DNA of 5,743 bases from an uncultured Dehalococcoidia bacterium. GTDB taxonomy: Bacteria > Chloroflexota > Dehalococcoidia > Lucifugimonadales > GCA-2712585. Below are positions 1 to 5,743 of this stretch, in pieces (positions within the stretch are counted from its first letter, which is position 1; every line of letters starts with the position of its first letter). The position numbers and the translations under genes are program-made. The notes beneath the pieces were generated by a model, which ran no database searches, was not told the DNA's origin, and worked only from the letters and a program-made list of their open reading frames with translations. The stretch spans positions 1-5,743 of the forward strand of contig CAJXDJ010000069.1 in NCBI GenBank assembly GCA_913052045.1. The letters run 5' to 3'.

Positions 1-227
1 TAGGTACCAGTTGCACCACGCTTTTTGCCCTTCTAGCCTTATATTTTATAGGCGGGGATACACTTAGGGAGTTTGTGATTGTGCTAATAATAGGGGTTGT
101 AGTGGGCACGTATAGTTCTATTTTTATAGCAGCTCAGTTTTTGGTCTTGTGGGATCAGGGAGAAGTCGGCCGCTTCTTCGAATTTTTACGCCTAAGACGA
201 CGTCGGGTCCGTTCATCAACCAACTAG
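1..227 (+). CDS. secF: Protein translocase subunit SecF, C-terminal fragment (5' end outside window)
   Basis: An open frame (first full codon at 3) gives 74 residues to a TAG at 225-227. It matches the C-terminal end of SecF, the inner-membrane partner of SecD that uses the proton motive force to help pull preproteins through SecYEG. The visible part starts in the conserved GTSCTTLFALLALYF stretch (fifth transmembrane helix). A short G-G-D-T-L-R-E-F loop follows, then the last helix with the hallmark VVVGTYSSIFIA motif, which lines the SecDF membrane core. The protein ends in a strongly basic cytoplasmic tail (residues about 59-70, with RLRRRRVR). The SecDF-family signature is unmistakable even in this short piece; VGTYSS near the last helix favours SecF over SecD. 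It is housekeeping and marks the left boundary of the catabolic cluster. The 185-nt gap to the next confident gene suggests a separate transcription unit. Confidence 0.9.
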   Translation, partial: GTSCTTLFALLALYFIGGDTLREFVIVLIIGVVVGTYSSIFIAAQFLVLWDQGEVGRFFEFLRLRRRRVRSSTN

Positions 228-290
228 TATCGTTAAAACATCCAGTTATGGAATAACGGGCTTCCTCTCGAGCAAGGGTGATAAAATTCG

Positions 291-416
291 ATGTTCTACA
301 GGGTTCTGGGAGATAAGCTATATTTTAACTTCTTGATCTCATATGGAAAGAAGCGGTATCAGAATGCCATAACTATTGTTAACATAGGTTTATACGATTG
401 GAGGCTAAGCCAGTGA
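291..416 (+). CDS. Doubtful 41-residue small ORF or leader peptide overlapping the monooxygenase start
   Basis: ATG at 291 opens a 41-codon frame ending in TGA at 414-416. That TGA overlaps the preferred GTG start of the monooxygenase (413-415) as GTGA, the 4-nt overlap typical of translationally coupled genes. An AGGGTGA sequence at 275-281 could act as a ribosome binding site, 9 nt before the ATG. The peptide is rich in aromatic and basic residues (begins MFYRVLGDK) and I recognise no family, signal peptide or motif. An open frame of this length is unremarkable by chance, and the GGAGG of the downstream gene lies inside it. It could be a coupling or leader ORF, or simply spacer DNA. Only the overlap geometry and the possible ribosome binding site argue for it. 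Confidence 0.18.
   Translation: MFYRVLGDKLYFNFLISYGKKRYQNAITIVNIGLYDWRLSQ
400..404 (+). promoter_or_regulatory. Shine-Dalgarno GGAGG that fixes the monooxygenase start at GTG 413
   Basis: A perfect GGAGG lies 8 nt before GTG 413. It overlaps the upstream in-frame TTG (398-400), so it cannot serve that codon. No purine-rich site sits at the right distance before 398. The GTG start also gives the usual family beginning, M-K-I-G-I-N. Confidence 0.8.
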
Positions 417-1285
417 AAATTGGAATTAATATCACCCATTTCAAGCCAGAATTAGACGTTGTTGACGTCGCAAGAAAGGTAGAAGATTTGGGGTTTGATT
501 CATTCTGGCTACCTGAACATATCGTTGTTCCATTGGGTAAGAAAGCGTTCGAGGTTCAATCTTCCTACTTTAAGACTGATGATCCTGCTATGGTGGCGAT
601 TAAAAGCGATAATGTTGATCCTTATATTGGCTTAGCTATGTCAGCTGCTGTCACCAAACGTATAATCATAGGTACCAGTATTTCTCTGGTCGCCCAGCAT
701 AATCCCGTAGATTTAGCCCAAAGAATTTCTACCCTAGATCACTTTTCGGGAGGAAGATTTTTATTGGGTGTAGGTTTGGGATGGCTGAGAGAGGAAGGCG
801 AGATAATGGGAGTAGATTACGACCACAGATGGAGTCAAACCAAGGAATGTATTCAAGTTATGAAAAAGCTGTGGTCTAGTAATGAGGCGGAATTCCATGG
901 GAAATATTATGATTTTCCGTTGATCCGATCTTATCCTAAACCCCTACAAAAACCCCATCCTCCAATTTACTTTGGAGGTACAACTGAGAAAGTGTTTAAG
1001 AGAATAGTAACTGATGGAAACGGTTGGTTTCCTACGGTAAAAGAATCTTTGCAAGAAATTAGTGAAGGACGAACTATCTTGAATCGGCTAGCTGTTAGGG
1101 CAAACAGAGATCCCTCCACAATTGGCATGACAATGCTTGGGTTACCCCAGGATCCCTATGCTATAAAGGAATATGAAACAGCCGGTATTGATAGAGGAAT
1201 CATAGGATTGGCTGCACCTTCTGGAATGGAAGTATTGGATGAGTTGGAAAAGATAGCAGCTAGAGTTAAAGATCACCTGGTGTAA
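413..1285 (+). CDS. Luciferase-like monooxygenase, probable F420-dependent oxidoreductase (TIGR03619-like)
   Basis: The 290-residue protein belongs to the bacterial luciferase-like (LLM) superfamily, TIM-barrel enzymes that use FMN or coenzyme F420 to oxidise or reduce small molecules. From GTG 413 the visible hallmarks are: a first strand MKIGINITHF; WLPEHIVVP at about 32-40, the W-x-[SP]-[DE]-H cofactor-pocket motif; IIIGTSISLVAQHNPVDLAQRISTLD split over about 85-109, the typical core; SGGRFLLGVGLGWLREE at about 112-128; a GVDYDHRW segment near 133-140; and PKPLQKPHPPIYFGG near 175-189. The R-x-x-E-G and GVGLGW pattern is characteristic of the Rv2161c-type F420-dependent group, but FMN cannot be excluded from sequence. 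Length is normal for that group and no signal peptide is seen, so it should be cytosolic. It is the first gene of the probable operon, 11 nt ahead of the first PuuE-like hydrolase, which suggests it supplies an oxidised or ring-opened intermediate. The substrate is unknown. An upstream TTG at 398 would add 5 residues but lacks a ribosome binding site. Confidence 0.88.
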   Translation: MKIGINITHFKPELDVVDVARKVEDLGFDSFWLPEHIVVPLGKKAFEVQSSYFKTDDPAMVAIKSDNVDPYIGLAMSAAVTKRIIIGTSISLVAQHNPVDLAQRISTLDHFSGGRFLLGVGLGWLREEGEIMGVDYDHRWSQTKECIQVMKKLWSSNEAEFHGKYYDFPLIRSYPKPLQKPHPPIYFGGTTEKVFKRIVTDGNGWFPTVKESLQEISEGRTILNRLAVRANRDPSTIGMTMLGLPQDPYAIKEYETAGIDRGIIGLAAPSGMEVLDELEKIAARVKDHLV

Positions 1286-1296
1286 GAGGTTTTATT

Positions 1297-2229
1297 GTGG
1301 GTAAGAGTCTGTATCCCGATAGAGTAGATTACCTTCCTATTCACGACCGACCTAAGATAATTTGGCCTGGCAAAGCAAAAATCGCCTTATGGGTTGCTCC
1401 TAATATAGAGCATTATGAGTACACCCCCGAGACATCCTATGGGAGGGACCCGTGGCCACGAGTGCCACATACAGATGTGCGAGAGTTTTCTTACAGAGAC
1501 TATGGGAACCGAGTAGGCTTTTGGCGGATGTTAGATTCTATGGATCGTTACAGGATTCGTTGTACAGTTTCTTTAAACATGGCGGTCCTAGAACATTTCC
1601 CCGAAATTGGGCGTGCCATAGTAGATCGTTCTTGGGATATTATGAGTCACGGCATCTACAATACCCGTTACATGTATGGTATGACCGATGATGATGAAAT
1701 GCGATTTTATCGCGATAATATAGACACTTTGTACGAGCACACAGGGAAAAAACTAAAAGGAATGTTGGGTCCAGCTTGTTCCGAAACTGAGAATATGCCA
1801 GACCTCATGGCTAAATCTGGATTGATATATACAGCCGACTTCCTTCATGATGATCAGCCGGTACCAATCAATGTGCAAACTGGCAAACTAGTGTCAGTTC
1901 CATACTCGGTTGAACTAAATGATCATGTTTTATTTACCGCGAGTTTTGATGGCGATGTTTTTGTACGGCGATGTATAGATCAATTTGATCGATTGTATTC
2001 CGAGAGTTCACAAAGTGGTCGAGTCATGTGCATACCACTCCATCCGTTTCTAATTGGTCAACCGCATCGGATTAAATATCTAGACAAAGTATTTCAGTAT
2101 ATTTCTCGGTACAAGGGAGTATGGCAGACCACAGCAGACGAAATAGCAGAATACTTTATAGAACATTACTATGACGATTATGTAGAAAGAGCGATTAGCT
2201 TGAAGAAGAATTTCACACATGCCGGCTAA
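1297..2229 (+). CDS. Polysaccharide deacetylase-fold hydrolase A, PuuE/cyclic-amidase-like
   Basis: This 310-residue protein has the NodB (CE4) polysaccharide deacetylase fold but belongs to the branch of cytosolic cyclic-amide hydrolases that includes the allantoinase PuuE. It begins with W-P-G-K-A-K-I-A (about 23-30), the usual family entry. It then has N36-I-E38-H where true deacetylases carry the T-F-D-D motif, and R-D-Y-G-N-R-V-G (about 67-74). The active-site histidine is in SHGIYNTRY (H118). Next come MLGPACSETENMPDL (about 156-170), DFLHDDQPVP (181-190) and the final LHPFLIGQP (H249). The second histidine of the classic H-S/T-x-x-H metal motif is absent, as in PuuE-type enzymes, so sugar deacetylation is unlikely and hydrolysis of a cyclic amide, imide or ureide is favoured. 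No signal peptide is visible. The GTG start at 1297 has GAGGT at 1286-1290 (6-nt spacer), directly after the monooxygenase stop. The gene overlaps the next paralogue by 11 nt. The fold assignment is firm; the substrate is not known. Confidence 0.85.
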   Translation: MGKSLYPDRVDYLPIHDRPKIIWPGKAKIALWVAPNIEHYEYTPETSYGRDPWPRVPHTDVREFSYRDYGNRVGFWRMLDSMDRYRIRCTVSLNMAVLEHFPEIGRAIVDRSWDIMSHGIYNTRYMYGMTDDDEMRFYRDNIDTLYEHTGKKLKGMLGPACSETENMPDLMAKSGLIYTADFLHDDQPVPINVQTGKLVSVPYSVELNDHVLFTASFDGDVFVRRCIDQFDRLYSESSQSGRVMCIPLHPFLIGQPHRIKYLDKVFQYISRYKGVWQTTADEIAEYFIEHYYDDYVERAISLKKNFTHAG

Positions 2230-3127
2230 TCGAAAATATGGCATGGACCATCCTCATCATTCTTGGTCCCCCCTTCCGAGCAGAACTTGTTTGCGTTGGC
2301 CGAATGGAGCAAATCTAGCTATTTGTATCATAATAAATTTGGAACATGAACAATGGGAAATACCTCCAAACTCTTATGTAGCCTCTAATTTGGCAGGTGG
2401 TTTATCCCCTAGACCGTGGCCGGATTATATGAGGATTACACATCGGGAGTATGGGCATAGGGTGGGGGTTTTTCGTGTGCTTGCCGCTTTAGAGAAAGCC
2501 AATATTCCTCCAACTATAGCTATCGACTCTGCTACTGCGAGAATGTACCCATACTTGATCAAATATTGTCGGGACAAAGGAGCCGAGTTTATTGCCCATG
2601 GCACGTCGGTTAATTCAATGGTGACATCAAGAATGTCGTACCGTACTGAGACGAAATATATCCGAGAAACAATGGATGCATTGATAGAATTTACGGGCGA
2701 GACACCCCGAGGGTGGTTGGGGCCTGAGTTTGGTGAGTCGGAACATACCCCCCAAATACTTGGTGAACTAGGGTTTCGATATGTTTGTGACTGGCCTAAT
2801 GATGAACAGCCATACATGATGACGGTTCCGACCGGGGAAATTTCTAGCCTACCTATCATGTTGGAGTTAGATGATGTTAATGCCATGTGGGATAGGAAAA
2901 TAACTGTCAAAAACTATGCTAAGATGCTTATAGACGCCTTTGACAGAATGTATCTGGATGGCCTGGATAACGGCAGATTATTGGTTTTGAACTTGCATCC
3001 ATGGTTGATCGGGCAACCATTCCGGATTGGATATCTGGAGAAAGCTTTGGCACATGTTAGATCAAAAAAAGGAGTGTGGGCGGCCACTGGTTCGGAAATC
3101 ATTGAATGGTACCGTGAGCAATCGTAA
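2219..3127 (+). CDS. Polysaccharide deacetylase-fold hydrolase B, PuuE/cyclic-amidase-like paralogue
   Basis: A 302-residue paralogue of the preceding gene, of the same NodB-fold, PuuE-like group. The parallel landmarks are LRWPNGANLA (about 25-34), N40-L-E42-H, H-R-E-Y-G-H-R-V-G (75-83), AHGTSVNS (H127), GWLGPEFGESEHTPQIL (about 165-181), CDWPNDEQPY (190-199), LPIMLELDD (about 211-219) and LHPWLIGQP (H260). By eye about a third of positions match the upstream copy, clearly an old duplication. The region after the active-site histidine differs sharply: HGTSVNSMV here, HGIYNTRYM in the neighbour. The second metal histidine of true deacetylases is missing here too. The ATG at 2219 overlaps the previous gene by 11 nt, with only a weak AAGAAG-type purine run before it, so translation is probably coupled to that gene. 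An in-frame ATG at 2243 (Met9) is the alternative start and has no better site. A cytosolic hydrolase of a cyclic amide-type compound is the best reading; the substrate is unknown. Confidence 0.84.
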   Translation: MPANRKYGMDHPHHSWSPLPSRTCLRWPNGANLAICIIINLEHEQWEIPPNSYVASNLAGGLSPRPWPDYMRITHREYGHRVGVFRVLAALEKANIPPTIAIDSATARMYPYLIKYCRDKGAEFIAHGTSVNSMVTSRMSYRTETKYIRETMDALIEFTGETPRGWLGPEFGESEHTPQILGELGFRYVCDWPNDEQPYMMTVPTGEISSLPIMLELDDVNAMWDRKITVKNYAKMLIDAFDRMYLDGLDNGRLLVLNLHPWLIGQPFRIGYLEKALAHVRSKKGVWAATGSEIIEWYREQS

Positions 3128-3142
3128 AAAGAGGAAGGTTCA

Positions 3143-4561
3143 ATGAGCGATTTTAATATAGCTTACTATACAGCAAGGGAACTCTCAAAGAAGATCGAAT
3201 CGAAGGAAATATCTCCGGTAGAGGCAACTCAATCCTATCTGGATAGGATTGAGACCTTAGATAAAAAACTTAATTCATATATAACAGTTTCAAGAGAAGA
3301 GGCGTTATCTGCGGCTCATCGAGCAGAACGTGAGATAATTTCCGGTCAATATCGGGGGCCATTACATGGAATTCCTGTAGCTGTAAAGGATCAATTGTTA
3401 ACCAAAGATATTCAGACAACAGCTGGATCAGAAATCCTACGAGGATGGATTCCAGAACGTGATGCGACCTGTATTGTAAAGTTAAAGGATGCTGGGGCTG
3501 TTGTAATTGGTAAAACCAATATGACAGAGTACGCTATAACAACTAACCATAATTTTCCTTATGGCATTCCCTTAAACCCCTGGGATCCGACCAGGTATAC
3601 CGGGTCCTCTAGTGGAGGATCCGCTGCAGCTACGGCAGCCTTTCTTTGCGCAACCTCACTCGGGGAGGACACAGGCGGGTCTGTAAGGGGCCCTGCTTCT
3701 TTTTGTGGTTTAGCTGGTTTGCGCCCGACCTGGGGGTTGGTAAGTAGGTATGGCTTGCTTGCTGCGTCCTGGTCTATGGATACTGTGGGGCCTATCTCCA
3801 GAACGGTTGAAGACTGTGCTATGACTCTTCAAGCGATTTCTGGATATGATCCCTTGGATCCATATACTTGGAAGATAGCTGTTCCGGATTATCTGTCGTC
3901 CCTAAGCGGAGATATACGTGACGTAAAAATTGGGGTTGTAAAAGAGAGGCTTCATACGGATGATGTTGACATAGAGGTGAGAACAACCGTAGAAGCAGCC
4001 ACGGATGTTTTGAAACAGTTAACCAAGTTTGTGGAAGAAATCTCACTTCCAGATATAGTCCATTGTGCTACGTATTCTATGACCATAGGATTGGTGGAAG
4101 GAGCAGCTGTGCACAGGAATATCATCCGAAATCATTCTCATATGTATCAACGTGAACTCAGGCTTGTTAATTTAGTAGGTAGCCTGATTCCAGCCCAGAC
4201 CTATTACAAGGCACAACAGTTGCGAGGTGTTTGGCGCGAACGACTATTAAAAGTTCTAGAGTCGTATGATGTTTTAGTATATCCAACGTCACCGTCGACC
4301 GCTCCTAAGGTTCCACCACCTACAGGTCTTCAGAACAGAGCCGATGCAAAGGCTGATTTATATGGACGTAGGAGTTTTACACATCCAGTCAACTTAGCTG
4401 GTTGTCCTGCGCTATCGGTGAACTGTGGGTTTAACTCTGAAGGATTGCCGGTGGGGTTGCAGATAATAGGTAGGCCTGGGGAAGATAGTACCGTGTTGAA
4501 CGTGGGGTATGCTTATCAAGAAGCCACTGATTGGCATAAAAGGCGGCCCGTTATATCGTGA
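3143..4561 (+). CDS. Amidase signature (AS) family hydrolase A
   Basis: A complete 472-residue amidase-signature enzyme, which cleaves C-N amide bonds through a Ser-cisSer-Lys triad. The triad is visible: K82 in PVAVKDQ, cis-Ser S156 in TGSSSGGSAAA, and nucleophile S180 in GEDTGGSVRGPA, 24 residues after S156 as in GatA and FAAH. The N-terminus has the usual A-R-E-L and I-S-P-V-E-A-T helix; the C-terminal part has YPTSPSTAPKVP (about 378-389), LPVGLQIIGRP (about 434-444) and the end motif ATDWHKRRP. Such proteins are often labelled GatA because of this end motif, but no gatB or gatC lies nearby and the context is catabolic, so a small-molecule amidase is more likely. The first serine before the cis-Ser is S155 where most relatives have Gly. 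The ATG at 3143 follows GAGGAAGG at 3131-3138, and the gene starts 15 nt after hydrolase B, so it is the probable last gene of the operon. It likely acts on a linear amide or carbamoyl intermediate; the substrate is not determined. Confidence 0.9.
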   Translation: MSDFNIAYYTARELSKKIESKEISPVEATQSYLDRIETLDKKLNSYITVSREEALSAAHRAEREIISGQYRGPLHGIPVAVKDQLLTKDIQTTAGSEILRGWIPERDATCIVKLKDAGAVVIGKTNMTEYAITTNHNFPYGIPLNPWDPTRYTGSSSGGSAAATAAFLCATSLGEDTGGSVRGPASFCGLAGLRPTWGLVSRYGLLAASWSMDTVGPISRTVEDCAMTLQAISGYDPLDPYTWKIAVPDYLSSLSGDIRDVKIGVVKERLHTDDVDIEVRTTVEAATDVLKQLTKFVEEISLPDIVHCATYSMTIGLVEGAAVHRNIIRNHSHMYQRELRLVNLVGSLIPAQTYYKAQQLRGVWRERLLKVLESYDVLVYPTSPSTAPKVPPPTGLQNRADAKADLYGRRSFTHPVNLAGCPALSVNCGFNSEGLPVGLQIIGRPGEDSTVLNVGYAYQEATDWHKRRPVIS

Positions 4562-4570
4562 ACCTGGTTA

Positions 4571-4596
4571 CACCGATTTCCTTTAGGAAATCGGTG
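4571..4596. terminator. Perfect 11-bp hairpin between convergent genes, probable bidirectional terminator
   Basis: CACCGATTTCC at 4571-4581 and GGAAATCGGTG at 4586-4596 form an uninterrupted 11-bp stem around a TTTA loop. It starts 9 nt after the stop of amidase A. It also overlaps the 3' end of the convergent amidase B gene, whose TAA (4585-4583 on the minus strand) lies in the loop. Neither strand has a clear T-tract directly after the stem, so it is not a textbook intrinsic terminator. It may act as a two-way barrier or protect the 3' ends. The symmetric structure between two stops is the main support. Confidence 0.65.
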
Positions 4597-5743
4597 GCCT
4601 TCGGTTATGCCAATCCGTCGCTTGCTCATATGAGTAGCTTGCCTTCAAAACAGTCGCTTCCTCCATGGGACGTCCAATTAGTTGTAGGCCTATAGGTAGT
4701 TCGTTACTTGAAAAACCGCACGGTATGGATATAGAAGGAGTCCCGGTCAAATTGCTTAGTGAGGTCAACGTTTTCTTGGGAGCGAACGTTTCGTCCAAGA
4801 AGGCCTGTTTGGAACCAAGGCCTGGTTGGTCAATAATTTTGGGTGCTGTTGAGGCCGATGTGGGTAGGGCGATTAGATCAACAGACTCAAACAGTTTGAG
4901 AAATTCTTCACGGACCATTTGTCTAAGTTGTTGGGCTTTGTAGTATGTATGTGCAGGAATTAGACTTCCTACGAGTAGAGTGATTCGCATGTTATGGTCG
5001 TACTCGCCGATGTGATTTTGCATCAATCGGCTGTGTACGGAGGCACCTTCGGGATAGGTAATTGCCGACGTAATAGCCCTAGCGTTAACGGAATCCGGGA
5101 AGGATATCTCAGAAATCCTTGCCCCCAAGTCTCCCAATTTTTTCACCGCAGCCAACGTTGCTTCTTGTACCTCCCCATTTATGTTATCGGAGTAGGTGCA
5201 TTCTTTGAGGATCCCTATGCGTAGGCCTTGTATGCTTTGAGCGAGGGTGTCGATGTATTTGGGAACGGGAACCTTCCATGTGTATCTATCTTTGGGGTCG
5301 TATCCTGCTATAGCCTCTAAGGTTATAGCGCAATCCTCCACTGTTCTCGACATTGGGCCAATAGTATCTTGTGACCAACTAGAACCTAACAAACCATAGC
5401 GACTAACCCTTCCTTGAGTCGGGCGAAGCCCAACTATTCCACAATAACCTGCCGGGCCTCGTATGGAGCCCCCAGTGTCTTCACCCAGTGAAGTGGCGCA
5501 GGTGTATGCTGCGGTGGAAGATGCTGATCCAGCACTAGAGCCCCCTGGCATACGAGTTAAATCCCACGGATTTGTTGGGGTTCCGTAGGGATAGTGATAA
5601 GTGTAAGCCATGGCGAACTCTGTCAAATTAGTTTTCCCGATTAAGATACCTCCAGATTTTCTTATTTTAGCCATTACGGTGGCGTCTTGATCAGGAATGA
5701 AGTTCTTAAGAATAGTAGATCCTCCTGTTGTTCGTACCCCCTT
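4583..5743 (-). CDS. Amidase signature (AS) family hydrolase B, N-terminus outside window
   Basis: A second amidase-signature enzyme, read from the right edge. The frame is open from 5743 down to TAA at 4585-4583 and gives 386 residues. The methionine at 5674 is internal: the 23 codons before it (KGVRTTGGS, then FIPDQDATV) align with residues 88-110 of amidase A, so about 87 N-terminal residues and the catalytic lysine lie beyond the window. Visible are the cis-Ser in PGGSSAGSASS (residue 69 of the visible part) and nucleophile in GEDTGGSIRGPA (residue 93; codon 5467-5465), the correct 24 apart, plus LPTSASTAPKI and LPIGLQLIGRP. The end motif is ATDWHNRRP. By eye over half of the positions in the core match amidase A with one small gap, so the two are diverged paralogues, not a recent copy. 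It faces the other operon tail to tail, with 21 nt between stops. It probably belongs to another transcription unit reading in from the right. Confidence 0.9.
   Translation of the reverse strand, partial: KGVRTTGGSTILKNFIPDQDATVMAKIRKSGGILIGKTNLTEFAMAYTYHYPYGTPTNPWDLTRMPGGSSAGSASSTAAYTCATSLGEDTGGSIRGPAGYCGIVGLRPTQGRVSRYGLLGSSWSQDTIGPMSRTVEDCAITLEAIAGYDPKDRYTWKVPVPKYIDTLAQSIQGLRIGILKECTYSDNINGEVQEATLAAVKKLGDLGARISEISFPDSVNARAITSAITYPEGASVHSRLMQNHIGEYDHNMRITLLVGSLIPAHTYYKAQQLRQMVREEFLKLFESVDLIALPTSASTAPKIIDQPGLGSKQAFLDETFAPKKTLTSLSNLTGTPSISIPCGFSSNELPIGLQLIGRPMEEATVLKASYSYEQATDWHNRRPPIS

Noticed and set aside
228..412. Promoter or secF terminator in the spacer: a TATATT at 319-324 and a short GTTAT/ATAAC hairpin at 245-257
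   Set aside because: No acceptable -35 element lies 16-18 nt before TATATT, and the hairpin stem is only 5 bp with no T-tract. Both are expected by chance in AT-rich spacer DNA.
2425..2910. Antisense open frames within the hydrolase and amidase genes (for example 2425-2910 minus, 4665-4943 plus)
   Set aside because: They lie wholly inside strongly supported genes on the opposite strand, show no family resemblance and lack ribosome binding sites.
1297..3127. Calling either hydrolase puuE (allantoinase)
   Set aside because: The fold and N-x-E/H-G features fit the group, but both proteins diverge from PuuE and no other purine-catabolism gene is in the window, so only a PuuE-like label is supported.
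3143..4561. Glutamyl-tRNA(Gln) amidotransferase subunit A (GatA)
   Set aside because: The triad and end motif are shared across the amidase-signature family. There is no gatB or gatC partner and the operon holds catabolic enzymes, so a gatA symbol is not justified.
4800..4826. Short direct repeat AAGGCCTG in amidase B
   Set aside because: It is only 8 bp, lies within coding sequence, and reflects repeated similar codons rather than a mobile or regulatory element.
4583..5674. Amidase B as a complete 363-residue protein starting at the methionine at 5674
   Set aside because: The frame continues upstream to the window edge with residues homologous to amidase A, so this methionine is internal and the gene is cut by the window.

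Overview
The window looks like bacterial chromosomal DNA of moderate GC content, densely packed. Starts are ATG and GTG, and several genes have clear Shine-Dalgarno sequences. It opens with the 3' end of a bacterial secF gene. The rest is a run of small-molecule catabolic enzymes: a luciferase-like F420/flavin monooxygenase, two polysaccharide-deacetylase-fold (PuuE-like) hydrolases and two amidase-signature enzymes. This mix, with paralogue pairs side by side, recalls the enzyme expansions of marine SAR202-type Chloroflexota. That placement is an inference from gene content; there is no rRNA or marker phylogeny here.

Layout. At 1-227 (+) is the C-terminus of SecF, a housekeeping Sec translocase subunit. 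At 228-412 lies a 185-bp spacer with no strong promoter or terminator; it holds a doubtful 41-codon ORF (291-416) that overlaps the next start by GTGA. From 413 to 4561 (+) run four tightly packed genes, probably one operon: the monooxygenase (413-1285), an 11-nt gap, PuuE-like hydrolase A (1297-2229), an 11-nt overlap, PuuE-like hydrolase B (2219-3127), a 15-nt gap, and amidase A (3143-4561). At 4571-4596 is a perfect 11-bp hairpin with a 4-nt loop, between and partly inside convergent genes. From 4583 past the window end (-) is a second amidase, a diverged paralogue of amidase A, whose N-terminus is off the window.

How the genes may work together (inference). The set resembles a ring-opening and C-N-bond-cleaving pathway. 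A luciferase-like monooxygenase could oxidise or open a nitrogen heterocycle, as RutA does in pyrimidine catabolism. PuuE-like hydrolases could open a cyclic amide, imide or ureide, as PuuE does with allantoin. An amidase-signature enzyme could then hydrolyse the linear amide or carbamoyl product. The substrate cannot be read from the sequence. The two PuuE-like proteins share the fold but differ around the active-site histidine motif, so they may act on different substrates or form a hetero-oligomer. No mobile element, tRNA, rRNA or CRISPR array was seen.
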